Assembly (NCBI GenBank): GCA_003476445.1
Contig: DMUF01000011.1
Coordinates: 679-9,042 of the forward strand
DNA from: Gammaproteobacteria bacterium
GTDB taxonomy: Bacteria > Pseudomonadota > Gammaproteobacteria > Pseudomonadales > Azotimanducaceae
Direction of reading: 5' to 3'
DNA: 8,364 nucleotides
Shown here: positions 1-7,243 of the stretch, piece after piece
How positions within the stretch are numbered: position 1 is the stretch's first letter
Layout of the letters: the number at the start of each line of letters is the position of its first letter
Made by a program: the position numbers and the translations under genes
Notes under the pieces: generated by a model
The model's database searches: none
Told to the model about the DNA's origin: nothing
Seen by the model: only the letters and a program-made list of their open reading frames with translations

Positions 1-66
1 CCGCTGGCGCCCCCGCCTGGGCCGCCGCTCGCGCTGCCAGCCTGACTCGCGCTCTGACCCCGGGGA
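1..66. other. Left-edge fragment, no identifiable gene
   Basis: No complete gene fits here. On the plus strand two frames could be the tail of a gene entering from the left. One ends with TGA at 43-45 after an Ala/Pro/Leu-rich stretch. The other stays open to TAA at 153-155 and would overlap the neighbouring minus-strand gene by nearly 90 bp; its first 20 codons mostly end in C or T and read as an Ala-rich helix. On the minus strand there is no ATG, GTG or TTG in these 66 bases, so no gene starts here downstream of the ELM1-like gene. I cannot choose between the two plus-strand tails. Confidence 0.3.
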
Positions 67-83
67 TCAATCGTCCCCGGGGT
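57..83. repeat. Perfect 10-bp stem-loop at the 3' end of the first ELM1-like gene
   Basis: ACCCCGGGGA (57-66) and TCCCCGGGGT (74-83) are perfectly complementary arms around a 7-base loop (67-73). The minus-strand stop codon (TGA, 67-69) lies inside the loop. Each arm also contains the self-palindrome CCCCGGGG, so the structure is both an inverted and a direct repeat. No T-run follows on either strand, so it is not a standard intrinsic terminator. It could protect the mRNA 3' end or act as a weak terminator of either convergent transcript; that role is inferred. Confidence 0.5.
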
Positions 84-1209
84 TACCAACGAGCTTCTCG
101 ACCCGGTCCGCAACCTGCCCAAGCGCGGCAGTGGGATCGAGCGGCACCGGTGTAAACGGTGCTAAACCGTCGGCCAGCCAGCGCAGATGGCCCGCAGTAA
201 TGAGCGCCGCATGCAGCGCCCGCACGTCGCGCCGCAAGCGCCGCGGCGCAAGCGCCTGTACCAGCCGGTGCGACAATGCTCGCCAACGATACTCGACCCG
301 ATGACGCCACCAGTCGCCGCCGCGCGGCCGGACATCGTGCAGGTAGGTCGGAACACCCGTCGTCGCCGCTTCAAGCACCATCGACACGCTGTCACTGGTG
401 ACAACGAGGCGATCAGCGGTCGCGAGAACATCGCGATAGGGATTGGCGCCGCCGCGGACAAAGGGATGGATGCGCGCAGATCCATCCAGCGCGGCCGCGA
501 GCGCGTTCAGAAACGCGGCTGGCGTGCGCGGCGAGCCGACGATCACAAGACCTCCGGTACCCCGAGCGGCTGCAAGGGAGGTTGCAAGTTCGCGCGCGCG
601 GGTCGCATCGAAAATCAGATAGCCGCTGTCACCGCCGAGCAGCACGCCAATCCACGGGCGCGGCAGTCCGGCGAACACCGCTGCCGAGCTATCGGGCGTC
701 TGTGGAACGGACGGGGGTGGCAACGCGGTGAGCGGCAGCGCGAGGCTCAGCACGTTGGCTGCACTCGGCAGCTCGTACTGACGGCTTGAAACCACGAGAT
801 CAAACTGCGCGGGACGCGACCAGGGACGGCCGAGATGGACCAGACGTGGCGCAGCCGCACCCGATGCAAGCGCTGCGCGGCGGATCCAGCGGGCGACCGG
901 TTCCGAGCGCCGACCGGCGCCAATCACGAGATCCGGCCACGGCGCGACCAGAGCCGACCGACCGGGTCCGATCAGACCGAGACGATTGGGCACCCGCACC
1001 AGCTGCGCCAGAAGTTCCGCGCCATGGAACTGCAGCGTCTTGGTCTCGAGCTGCCACCCACCCCGCGCGCGCAGCGCCGCGCCAAGGGCGCGCACCTGGG
1101 CGTTGTCGCCCGCCTTCGGCCCCTCGAGGAGCCAGACACGGCGCTGCCGACCGCACTCCTGCGACCCGGTTGCGGGCTGGCCGTCGTTGCCCTCCTTTAC
1201 TGCTGTCAT
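67..1209 (-). CDS. ELM1-like (COG3660/DUF1022) protein, putative GT-B-type glycosyltransferase, copy 1
   Basis: 380 residues. It belongs to the family of plant mitochondrial fission protein ELM1 and its many bacterial relatives, whose function is mostly unestablished. Family landmarks: an N-terminal VWLLEGPKAGDNAQ block (25-38), APWPDLVIGAGRRSEP (89-104), SSRQYELP (141-148), a Gly-rich LLGGDSGY (190-197), NPY (256-258) and TSDSVSMVLEAATTGVP (271-287). The last two resemble the C-terminal nucleotide-sugar-binding half of GT-B enzymes such as MurG, so sugar transfer to a lipid at the inner membrane face is plausible but inferred. No signal peptide or membrane span is seen. The ATG at 1209 is the first start after an in-frame TAA seven codons upstream. 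The 24 residues before the conserved block are polar and longer than the 10 in the second copy. It is transcribed away from the lpxL-lptFG-ABC operon. Family assignment is firm, role uncertain. Confidence 0.82.
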   Translation of the reverse strand: MTAVKEGNDGQPATGSQECGRQRRVWLLEGPKAGDNAQVRALGAALRARGGWQLETKTLQFHGAELLAQLVRVPNRLGLIGPGRSALVAPWPDLVIGAGRRSEPVARWIRRAALASGAAAPRLVHLGRPWSRPAQFDLVVSSRQYELPSAANVLSLALPLTALPPPSVPQTPDSSAAVFAGLPRPWIGVLLGGDSGYLIFDATRARELATSLAAARGTGGLVIVGSPRTPAAFLNALAAALDGSARIHPFVRGGANPYRDVLATADRLVVTSDSVSMVLEAATTGVPTYLHDVRPRGGDWWRHRVEYRWRALSHRLVQALAPRRLRRDVRALHAALITAGHLRWLADGLAPFTPVPLDPTAALGQVADRVEKLVGNPGDD

Positions 1210-1331
1210 CGTGCCCCGGCGCCGTGGTTACGCTACCGTTGTTCCGTTTGTGCTGCCTGCCCTGGCTCCGTACACTCTGGCGCCGTCTGCGCCGCCCGTA
1301 CGCAGGCGCTCTACCCGGACAGGAACCCTCG
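1210..1331. promoter_or_regulatory. Divergent intergenic region between ELM1-like copy 1 and the acyltransferase operon
   Basis: These 122 bp separate two genes transcribed away from each other, so they should hold both promoters. On the plus strand the best sigma-70-like candidate I see is TTGTGC (1248-1253), a 17-base spacer, then TACACT (1271-1276). The -35 matches only TTG and the -10 four of six positions, so this is weak. It would give a leader of roughly 50 bases before the TTG start at 1332. No convincing promoter is visible for the minus strand. Confidence 0.35.
1321..1324 (+). promoter_or_regulatory. Shine-Dalgarno site deciding the TTG start of the acyltransferase
   Basis: AGGA lies 7 bases before TTG at 1332. 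It is the best ribosome binding site near the 5' end of the acyltransferase and is the main reason for choosing TTG. The in-frame GTG at 1224 is the alternative and has no comparable site. Confidence 0.5.
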
Positions 1332-2285
1332 TTGACCGACCGGCCCGCCTCTCACCGGCCCGACCGCGCCACGTGGCGCGATCAGCTTGCCGCTGCGCCG
1401 CTGCGCCTGCTGTGGTTGGCGAGCAGGGTGCTGCCGCGACGCCTGGCAGCGCGCCTCGCTGGCGCGGTATTCGCCCGTATCGGCCCGCTGACCCGCAAGC
1501 AGCGCCACGTTAAGCGAAATCTTTCCTTCGTCAAACCCGAGGCTGCGCCCGATGAGATCGAGCGCCTCGCGCGCGCGGTGTGGCGCAATTTCGGCATGGT
1601 GCTCGCCGAATTTCCGCATCTGGACGCGATCGTTCAGGAAGACCTGACCGTCGCGATCGATCCCGAGACCCAAAGCCTTCTCGACAACCAACAGCCGTTC
1701 ATCCTGCTTACTGCGCATCTCGGCAACTGGGAAGTGATCGGAGGCTGGCTCGCGCGCTTCGGCCCCCCGCTGACCGCCGTGTACGATCGCAACGAGAATC
1801 CGCTTCTCGAAGCGCGCATCCAGGGCTACCGCCGGGCGGACGTGATCGAGTTCAGCGACAAGGCGGGCTCGCTCAAGGCGCTGATGGCGGCCGGCCGCGC
1901 CGGGCGCGCGATCGCGCTCTTGCAGGATACGCGTGTCGATTCCGGCGTCGCGCTGCCGCTGTTTGGCGTCGAAGCCCTGACCACCGTGAGCCCGGCCAAG
2001 CTCGCCCGCCGGTTCGGCTACCCGCTCCTGCCCGCCGAGCTGCGGCGCGAACCGGGTCAACGCTTTCATCTGCGCCTGCACCGCCCGATCCGGATCGACC
2101 CGGAGGGAGACGAACGCAGCGCCGCTGCAGAGGCGACGGTCGCCTATCACCGACTGCTCGAAACCTGGATCAGCGCGCGCCCCGGCGAGTGGCTGTGCAC
2201 CAAGCGCCGCTGGCCGCGCGATGCCGCAGTACCAGCGGTCCCCCGCTCGTCGGGGTCCGCCAAAGCCCCCGAGGTCGCGCAGTGA
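1332..2285 (+). CDS. LpxL/HtrB-family lipid acyltransferase
   Basis: 317 residues from a TTG start, close to the ~300 of the lauroyl/myristoyl acyltransferases that add secondary acyl chains to lipid A from acyl-ACP at the inner membrane. The catalytic HX4E motif is present as HLGNWE (129-134), after an LLTA strand. QDTRVDSG (198-205), LPLFGV (208-213) and the C-terminal ISARPGEWLCTKRRW block (280-294) also fit the family. A moderately hydrophobic segment (about 19-50) may anchor the N-terminus. The open frame continues far upstream, but that part lies antisense to the ELM1-like gene and is not credible. The stop overlaps the lptF start by 4 bases (GTGA). The last ~20 residues are a Pro/Ser/Ala tail. 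An acyl-ACP donor could come from the ACP encoded further right. Whether it acylates lipid A, a sphingolipid or another lipid cannot be read from the sequence. Confidence 0.85.
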   Translation: MTDRPASHRPDRATWRDQLAAAPLRLLWLASRVLPRRLAARLAGAVFARIGPLTRKQRHVKRNLSFVKPEAAPDEIERLARAVWRNFGMVLAEFPHLDAIVQEDLTVAIDPETQSLLDNQQPFILLTAHLGNWEVIGGWLARFGPPLTAVYDRNENPLLEARIQGYRRADVIEFSDKAGSLKALMAAGRAGRAIALLQDTRVDSGVALPLFGVEALTTVSPAKLARRFGYPLLPAELRREPGQRFHLRLHRPIRIDPEGDERSAAAEATVAYHRLLETWISARPGEWLCTKRRWPRDAAVPAVPRSSGSAKAPEVAQ

Positions 2286-3361
2286 CCGTCCTCGACCGGC
2301 ATTTGCTGCGCATGGTGCTGCTGCCCACCGTGATTGGCACGGTACTCACGCTCCTCGTCTACTCCGCTTTCGCTCTCGCCTCGCTGCTGCGCGACAGCGC
2401 GCTTGCCGCGGCGCCGATCTCCACGCTCATGCTCTTGGTCGGCGTCCGCGACCTGATCGCGCTGCAGGTCATCCTTCCCTCAGCGTTCTTCCTGTCGATG
2501 ATCATGGCTCAGGGAGCCTGGCATCGTGATCGGGAAGCCTATGCCTGCTATGCGAACGGCATTGCGCCGGAGCGCGTGGAGCGCCCCCTCATCGTGCTGG
2601 CGGCGCTCATTGCGCTGGTGGTCGCGGGGCTCTCTCTGGGCGCCCGACCGTGGTCCTATCAGCTCGCCTACACGCTCGAGGAACGCATGACCGAACTGAG
2701 CTCCGACGTGCTGCAGTCCGGTACCTTTTACCGCTGGAGCGACCAGCTCGTGCTGCGCGCCGACGCGGTCGACGCCACGGCACCCGCAGAGGCGCCGCGG
2801 CTGTTGCGGGTGTTCGCGGCGCAGCGTGAAGGCGACAGCTTTCGCATCATCCGCGCAGCGCGCGCGCACATCTCGGCGATCGGCGCGGACCGGCGCCAGA
2901 CGCTCGAATTCCAGGACGGCACACTGCACGAGCTCGGTACGGCCGACGGCTCGCGTCGCGTTACCGCGTTCGCATCACTGGTCTACCAGACCAACCCCGG
3001 GGAAAGCCGACGCGCGCTGCATCGGCGCACTCAGCCGCTCGGCAAACTGCTCGACTCGGATCTCGCGAAGGATCGCGCCGAAGCGCAATGGCGCCTCACG
3101 CTTCCGGTCGTCACCTTCCTGATCGGCATGATCGCCATCCGTCTGGGTCATGTGCGCCCCCTGCAGTCCACCTATGGTCGGCTCGCGCTCGGGATCGCGA
3201 TCTACGTCGTGATCTTCAACGGCGTCAATCTGCTGACCAGCGCCGTCGAGCAGGAGCAGCTCGCCTCGACGCCCGGGCTGTATCTGCTCGTGCCCCTGCT
3301 CATCGCCTTCTGGTTCATGCTGACGCGCATGTCAGCCTTCACACTGCGCCCCGCACCATGA
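2282..3361 (+). CDS. lptF: LptF-family permease of the lipid export ABC complex
   Basis: 359 residues (E. coli LptF is 366). LptF pairs with LptG as the membrane part of the LptB2FG complex, which extracts LPS from the inner membrane and passes it to LptC/LptA. The YjgP/YjgQ layout is visible: membrane spans near 11-35, 55-76 and 102-120, a periplasmic beta-jellyroll region (about 125-265), then spans near 271-288, 300-318 and 332-348. The cytoplasmic coupling segment after span 2 reads REAYACYANGIAPERV (84-99), equivalent to the E-x3-R-A-x-G-type segment of the family but more degenerate than in LptG below. The GTG start at 2282 is chosen because GAGG (2271-2274) lies 7 bases upstream and the N-terminus matches the family. 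It overlaps the preceding gene by 4 bases and the lptG start by 4 (ATGA), so translation is probably coupled. Its setting beside lpxL and an exporter is not the usual one, so it may be a paralogue for another lipid. Confidence 0.85.
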   Translation: MTVLDRHLLRMVLLPTVIGTVLTLLVYSAFALASLLRDSALAAAPISTLMLLVGVRDLIALQVILPSAFFLSMIMAQGAWHRDREAYACYANGIAPERVERPLIVLAALIALVVAGLSLGARPWSYQLAYTLEERMTELSSDVLQSGTFYRWSDQLVLRADAVDATAPAEAPRLLRVFAAQREGDSFRIIRAARAHISAIGADRRQTLEFQDGTLHELGTADGSRRVTAFASLVYQTNPGESRRALHRRTQPLGKLLDSDLAKDRAEAQWRLTLPVVTFLIGMIAIRLGHVRPLQSTYGRLALGIAIYVVIFNGVNLLTSAVEQEQLASTPGLYLLVPLLIAFWFMLTRMSAFTLRPAP

Positions 3362-4428
3362 TTCTTGCACGCTACTTTGTGATGGCCATCCTGCGCGGCT
3401 ACGTCATCGTTGCGATGGCGCTTCTTGCCCTGTTCGCCCTGTTTGCCTTCATGGAGGAAGCGGGCGATATCGGCGAAGGCGCCTACAGCGCGCGGGATGC
3501 GCTGCTGTTCGTCGCGATGGGTCTGCCAGTGACCCTGCTCGATCTGGCCCCGTTCATCGTGGTGCTGGGCACGATCTTCGGTCTTGCCGGCTTTCTTCGC
3601 ACCCAGGAGCTTCTGGCCGTGCGCGCCGCCGGGCAATCGCTCCTGCGCATAGCCGGCTACGCGGCGATCGCGGCGCTCCTTGGCCTCGTTATCCTTGTTC
3701 CGCTCGAGTTTTCCGCGCGCCCGCTGCTGCAGCAGGGATTGCTGTACCGACTGTCTGAGCAATCCCCCGACGGCAATCTGCTCGATCGCAACGGCAGCTG
3801 GATCGCGCGCGACAACACCTTCGTCTACGTCGGCTCACTCGCCGGGGGGCAGCGCCCGAGCGACATCAGCGAGTTCGTGTTCGACGACACGTTAGCACTC
3901 ACCCGGTTCACCCACGCGCGCGCGGCCGACATTCTGGCCCCGGAGCGCTGGCGCCTGCGCGATGTGGACATCCGCCGCATTCGACCGGATGGTCACGAAC
4001 GCGAAATTCGCAGCGACATGGAGTGGCAGCCGATCTGGTACCCCGCCCAGCTGTTGCGCGAGTTTCCCCTCGGCAGTCTGACGCTTGCGGAACTCCGCCA
4101 GCAGATGGCGTTTCTCGAGGCAAGCGCCACACCAAATGCCGCGCCCGCCCTCGAATTCTGGCGCCGCCTCTTGGCCCCGCTCATGATCCTTTCTTTCGCC
4201 GTGCTCGGCGCGGGGCTGATCGGCGCCGTGCGCCCGCGCTCGAGCGGTGGGCTGGTGATACTTTCGGGCATCGCCCTCGCGATCGGGCTCTATCTTTTTC
4301 TACAGATCGGCATCAACGCCGGCGCGCGCTTTGGCCTTACACCCGCGCTCGCCGTGACGCTGCCAACCGCGGCGCTCTGCGCGCTCGCCGGGGCATTGCT
4401 CAAACGCATTCATGAGAGGCCCCGCTGA
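3358..4428 (+). CDS. lptG: LptG-family permease of the lipid export ABC complex
   Basis: 356 residues (E. coli LptG is 360). It is the partner of LptF. The N-terminus, with RYFVMAILRGY and a first span (10-31), fits LptG, as does GEGAYSARDAL followed by a hydrophobic pair of helices (47-80). The coupling-helix segment TQELLAVRAAGQS (82-94) is a good match for the site that contacts the LptB ATPase. Span 3 is near 97-116, the periplasmic jellyroll about 117-245, and spans 4-6 near 270-289, 297-317 and 326-348. The start ATG overlaps the lptF stop and no Shine-Dalgarno sequence is evident, which fits translational coupling. No LptB gene is in the window; the NBD of the following exporter is fused to its own membrane domain, so the LptB partner should be encoded elsewhere. 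Same caveat about substrate as for lptF. Confidence 0.88.
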   Translation: MILARYFVMAILRGYVIVAMALLALFALFAFMEEAGDIGEGAYSARDALLFVAMGLPVTLLDLAPFIVVLGTIFGLAGFLRTQELLAVRAAGQSLLRIAGYAAIAALLGLVILVPLEFSARPLLQQGLLYRLSEQSPDGNLLDRNGSWIARDNTFVYVGSLAGGQRPSDISEFVFDDTLALTRFTHARAADILAPERWRLRDVDIRRIRPDGHEREIRSDMEWQPIWYPAQLLREFPLGSLTLAELRQQMAFLEASATPNAAPALEFWRRLLAPLMILSFAVLGAGLIGAVRPRSSGGLVILSGIALAIGLYLFLQIGINAGARFGLTPALAVTLPTAALCALAGALLKRIHERPR

Positions 4429-4430
4429 CC

Positions 4431-6176
4431 ATGCGTCTTTTGCGTCAGTTCGTCACCCGCTATCCCTGGCAGAGCGTGCTGCTCATCCTGATTCTGCTTG
4501 CGGCCGGGATCGCGGACGGACTGGGCTTGTCCGCCCTGCTGCCGATGCTGAACCTGGCCTTCGATTCGGGCGGCTCGGCGCCGGCCGGCGGCGCGTTGCC
4601 AGAGGGGGGCGAGACGCCGGATGACGATTTCTCTCGCCAGGTCACTCGCGTGCTGGGCGCGCTCGGTCTGTCGCCCACGCTCGGTACCCTGCTCACCGTG
4701 ATCGTGCTTGGTATCAGCATCAAGCGCGTCTTCATCTTCATTGCCGAACAGCGCATCGGCTACATCGCCGCCGACGTAGCAACCGAGCTGCGGGTTTCGA
4801 TGCTCGCGGCTCTCACCCGCTCACGCTGGAGCCACTTTGTCGGCCAGTCCACAGGGCGCCTGGCCAACGCCATGGCCACCGAGGCCTGGCGCGCCTCGAA
4901 TGCCTATGTCTTTGCCATCAAGCTGCTCGTGCTCGTGGTGGAGCTGGGGGTATATGGCGTCCTCGCGGTGCTCGTGTCCTGGCAGGCGACGCTCATCACC
5001 ATCGGCGCCAGCCTCGTGATCATCGTGTTGTCCCATGGTTTTGTTCGCCTCGCACGCAAGGCCGGCAAAGGTCAGACCCGCTGGTACGCTTCGCTCCTGC
5101 GCACGCTCACAGATCTGCTCGGATCGGTGAAGAGCCTCAAAGCGATGGGCCGGGAGCGCCAGGCGGAAGCGTTGCTGAAGCATGAAACCCATGCGCTGCG
5201 GCGCGAACTGAAGCGCGAGGTTCTCGGGAACGCAGCGCTTGATGGGGCGCAGGAGCCCTTGCAGACCCTGGTGCTCGGTATCGGCATCTACGTCGCCATC
5301 GCGCGCCTTGGAATGGATATTTCCACGGTGACCTTCCTTGTCCTCATCCTCGCGCGGCTTCTGAGCCAGGCGGGCAAGGTACAGAAGCAGTACCAGAAGA
5401 TGATCGCCTGCGAGAGCGCTTATTGGTCCCTGGTCGGCGTGATCGAAGAGGCCCGGGCGGCTGAGGAACCCATGGGTCCGGTGGGTACCGCCCGTATCGA
5501 ACTGCGAGACGCCATTCGTCTCGAAAACGTGACCCTTGCCTATGGCGAGGAACCCGTGCTGAAAGACCTGTCGCTCGCGATCCCCGCCGGGCAGATGACC
5601 TGTCTCGTCGGGGAATCCGGCACCGGCAAATCAACGATCGCCGACCTCATCATCGGGCTGACGCGACCGCAATCCGGACGCGTGACGGTAGACGGCGCCG
5701 CCATCGGCGAACTCGACCTGCGCGCCTGGCGCCGCGCCATCGGCTATGTGCCTCAAGACAACCTGCTGCTGCATGAGACCGTGCTGCGCAACGTCGCGCT
5801 GGCAGACGACTCGATTACCCGCGAGGCCGTCAGCGCAGCGCTCGCGCGCGCAGGCGCGCTCGAGTTCGTGCTGGCGATGCCGGGCGGCCTGGATGCCGAC
5901 GTCGGTGAGGGTGGGGCGCGTCTTTCCGGTGGTCAGCGCCAGCGCATTCTGATCGCGCGGGCGCTGGTGCATGAGCCGCGCCTGCTCATCCTCGACGAGG
6001 CAACCAGCGCCCTCGACGCCACCACCGAACAGGCGCTCTGCGCCATGCTTGAATCCCTGCGCGGCTCGATGACCATTCTTGCCATCACCCATCAGCAGGC
6101 GCTGCGAGCGCTCGCCGATCGGATCTATCGCGTTGAGCGCGGGGGCATCACGCTGCTGCCGACGGGGGGCGACTGA
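4431..6176 (+). CDS. MsbA/PglK-like lipid-exporting ABC transporter (fused membrane and ATPase domains)
   Basis: 581 residues, the usual half-size exporter that works as a homodimer to flip lipids across the inner membrane. The membrane domain covers about 1-335, with spans near 15-42, 84-105, 160-200 (two) and 278-312 (two). The nucleotide-binding domain follows with all motifs intact: Walker A GESGTGKST (394-402), Q-loop VPQD (440-443), signature LSGGQ (498-502), Walker B LLILDE (518-523), D-loop SALD (526-529) and H-loop His554. The loop after span 1 (about 45-68) is a Gly/Pro/acidic low-complexity insert. It starts 2 bases after lptG with AGAGG at 4415-4419. MsbA (lipid A) and PglK-type (lipid-linked sugar) flippases are the nearest kinds; the sequence does not settle which lipid it moves. 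Its last 52 bases overlap the 3' end of the opposing ELM1-like gene. Confidence 0.88.
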   Translation: MRLLRQFVTRYPWQSVLLILILLAAGIADGLGLSALLPMLNLAFDSGGSAPAGGALPEGGETPDDDFSRQVTRVLGALGLSPTLGTLLTVIVLGISIKRVFIFIAEQRIGYIAADVATELRVSMLAALTRSRWSHFVGQSTGRLANAMATEAWRASNAYVFAIKLLVLVVELGVYGVLAVLVSWQATLITIGASLVIIVLSHGFVRLARKAGKGQTRWYASLLRTLTDLLGSVKSLKAMGRERQAEALLKHETHALRRELKREVLGNAALDGAQEPLQTLVLGIGIYVAIARLGMDISTVTFLVLILARLLSQAGKVQKQYQKMIACESAYWSLVGVIEEARAAEEPMGPVGTARIELRDAIRLENVTLAYGEEPVLKDLSLAIPAGQMTCLVGESGTGKSTIADLIIGLTRPQSGRVTVDGAAIGELDLRAWRRAIGYVPQDNLLLHETVLRNVALADDSITREAVSAALARAGALEFVLAMPGGLDADVGEGGARLSGGQRQRILIARALVHEPRLLILDEATSALDATTEQALCAMLESLRGSMTILAITHQQALRALADRIYRVERGGITLLPTGGD

Positions 6177-7243
6177 TCGACCTCTAACAGCGCGTCCAGG
6201 CGGGCAAGCGTTCCATCGTCCGCAACGTCGGCGCGCACGGCAGGAAACGGTCGCCCGGCGCGCAGCGCTGCAATGCCGTCGGCGAGCGGCAACCCCAATC
6301 CCCCGTCGATAAAGGCGCGGTGAAAGCGACCGACATCGCGCGTCAGTCGCGGCGGCAACCAGCGCATCATGAACCGGTACCAGACCGCGGCAAGGCTGGA
6401 GTCTGCGTCCGCATCCACCGGCACATCCCAGATGAACACCGGCTTACCGGAGGCGGCCGCCTCGCTCAGCATGGCAACACTGTCCCCGGACACCACCAGG
6501 AGCTGAGCGGCCGCGAGCATAGCGAAGTAGGGGTTGCCCGGGTCATCGCGGCGCCATTCATACAGCCGGGCACCCGCGGGCAGATAACGCTCCAACGCAC
6601 GCGTGAACGCCTCCGGCGTGCGAGCGCTGGTACTCACCACGACCGAGCCCCGAGTCGCCTCGGCGAGAGCGCCGAGTGCCGCGCCGAGACGCACCGCGTT
6701 ACGCGGCCCGAGCACCCAGGGACCGCTGCTGCCGCCCAGCAACACCGCAATCACGGGCGCGGGCAGATCGCGCAGCAGCGCATGGGGTTGCGCGCCTGCG
6801 GCAGCCAACCGCGCCGGCGTCACCCGATGCTGAGTCAAAAGGTTCAGGTGTACGCGGGGCCCTGGCGCCAGACGGTATTGCGGCGTGGTGACCAGGAGAT
6901 CAAGACGGTCGACGGAGCACCAGGTGCGGCCAACGAAGACGACGCGCGTGCGCCCACCGCTCGCACGACGCACCCAGTTTGCAATGGGCTCGTTGCGCAG
7001 CCCCGCCGACAGCAGCAGTTTGGGCCAGGGTGCCGCCAGCTGTTTTCGACTCGCCGGCGTGATCCCGGCGCACGTGGTGCAACGCAACAGTCCCGCTGCG
7101 CTGGCAAGCGCCGTATACTCCACCTCGAGAGTTCGAAACGGCACTCCCAGTCGCTCGGCAAGGCCGAGCAGCTGCGAGTTCTCCCCCGCGCGGTAGCTCT
7201 TCAGTACCCAGACGGGCGTCGTTGAAATGTCGGGTGGACTCAT
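6125..7243 (-). CDS. ELM1-like (COG3660/DUF1022) protein, putative GT-B-type glycosyltransferase, copy 2
   Basis: 372 residues from ATG at 7243. The frame stays open 94 codons further upstream, but that part lies antisense to the ACP gene, and the conserved block VWVLKSYRAGENSQ (11-24) follows this ATG directly. Landmarks shared with copy 1: APWPKLLLSAGLRNEP (71-86), TTPQYRLAP (119-127), LLGGSSG (168-174), GNPY (236-239) and VSGDSVAMLSEAAASGKP (251-268). The paired D-S-V and E-A motifs near the C-terminus resemble the nucleotide-sugar-binding half of GT-B enzymes. The two copies align along their length but differ clearly, so this is not a recent duplication. It has no signal peptide or membrane span. 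It diverges from acp-spt and runs convergently into the ABC exporter, overlapping it by 52 bp. The ribosome binding site is weak. Family firm; sugar transfer to a lipid is inferred. Confidence 0.82.
   Translation of the reverse strand: MSPPDISTTPVWVLKSYRAGENSQLLGLAERLGVPFRTLEVEYTALASAAGLLRCTTCAGITPASRKQLAAPWPKLLLSAGLRNEPIANWVRRASGGRTRVVFVGRTWCSVDRLDLLVTTPQYRLAPGPRVHLNLLTQHRVTPARLAAAGAQPHALLRDLPAPVIAVLLGGSSGPWVLGPRNAVRLGAALGALAEATRGSVVVSTSARTPEAFTRALERYLPAGARLYEWRRDDPGNPYFAMLAAAQLLVVSGDSVAMLSEAAASGKPVFIWDVPVDADADSSLAAVWYRFMMRWLPPRLTRDVGRFHRAFIDGGLGLPLADGIAALRAGRPFPAVRADVADDGTLARLDALLEVDQSPPVGSSVMPPRSTR

Noticed and set aside
187..789. Plus-strand open frame of 200 codons
   Set aside because: It is the complement of ELM1-like copy 1. 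Its composition is dominated by Arg, Ala and Gly and it has no recognisable domain.
1190..1200. Strong Shine-Dalgarno-like AAAGGAGG on the minus strand just inside ELM1-like copy 1
   Set aside because: No ATG, GTG or TTG follows at a usable distance in frame, so it does not define an alternative start; it is probably coincidental coding sequence.
786..1331. Long plus-strand open stretch continuous with the acyltransferase frame
   Set aside because: It lies mostly antisense to the well-supported ELM1-like gene, is Arg/Pro/Ala-rich with no family similarity, and would give an acyltransferase of 499 residues, far above family length.
1311..2150. Minus-strand open frame of 279 codons under the acyltransferase
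   Set aside because: It is a high-GC shadow frame opposite a gene with an intact HX4E motif and shows no domain.
6320..7225. Plus-strand open frame of 301 codons
   Set aside because: It is the complement of ELM1-like copy 2, which carries conserved motifs; this frame is Arg/Gln/His-rich and featureless.
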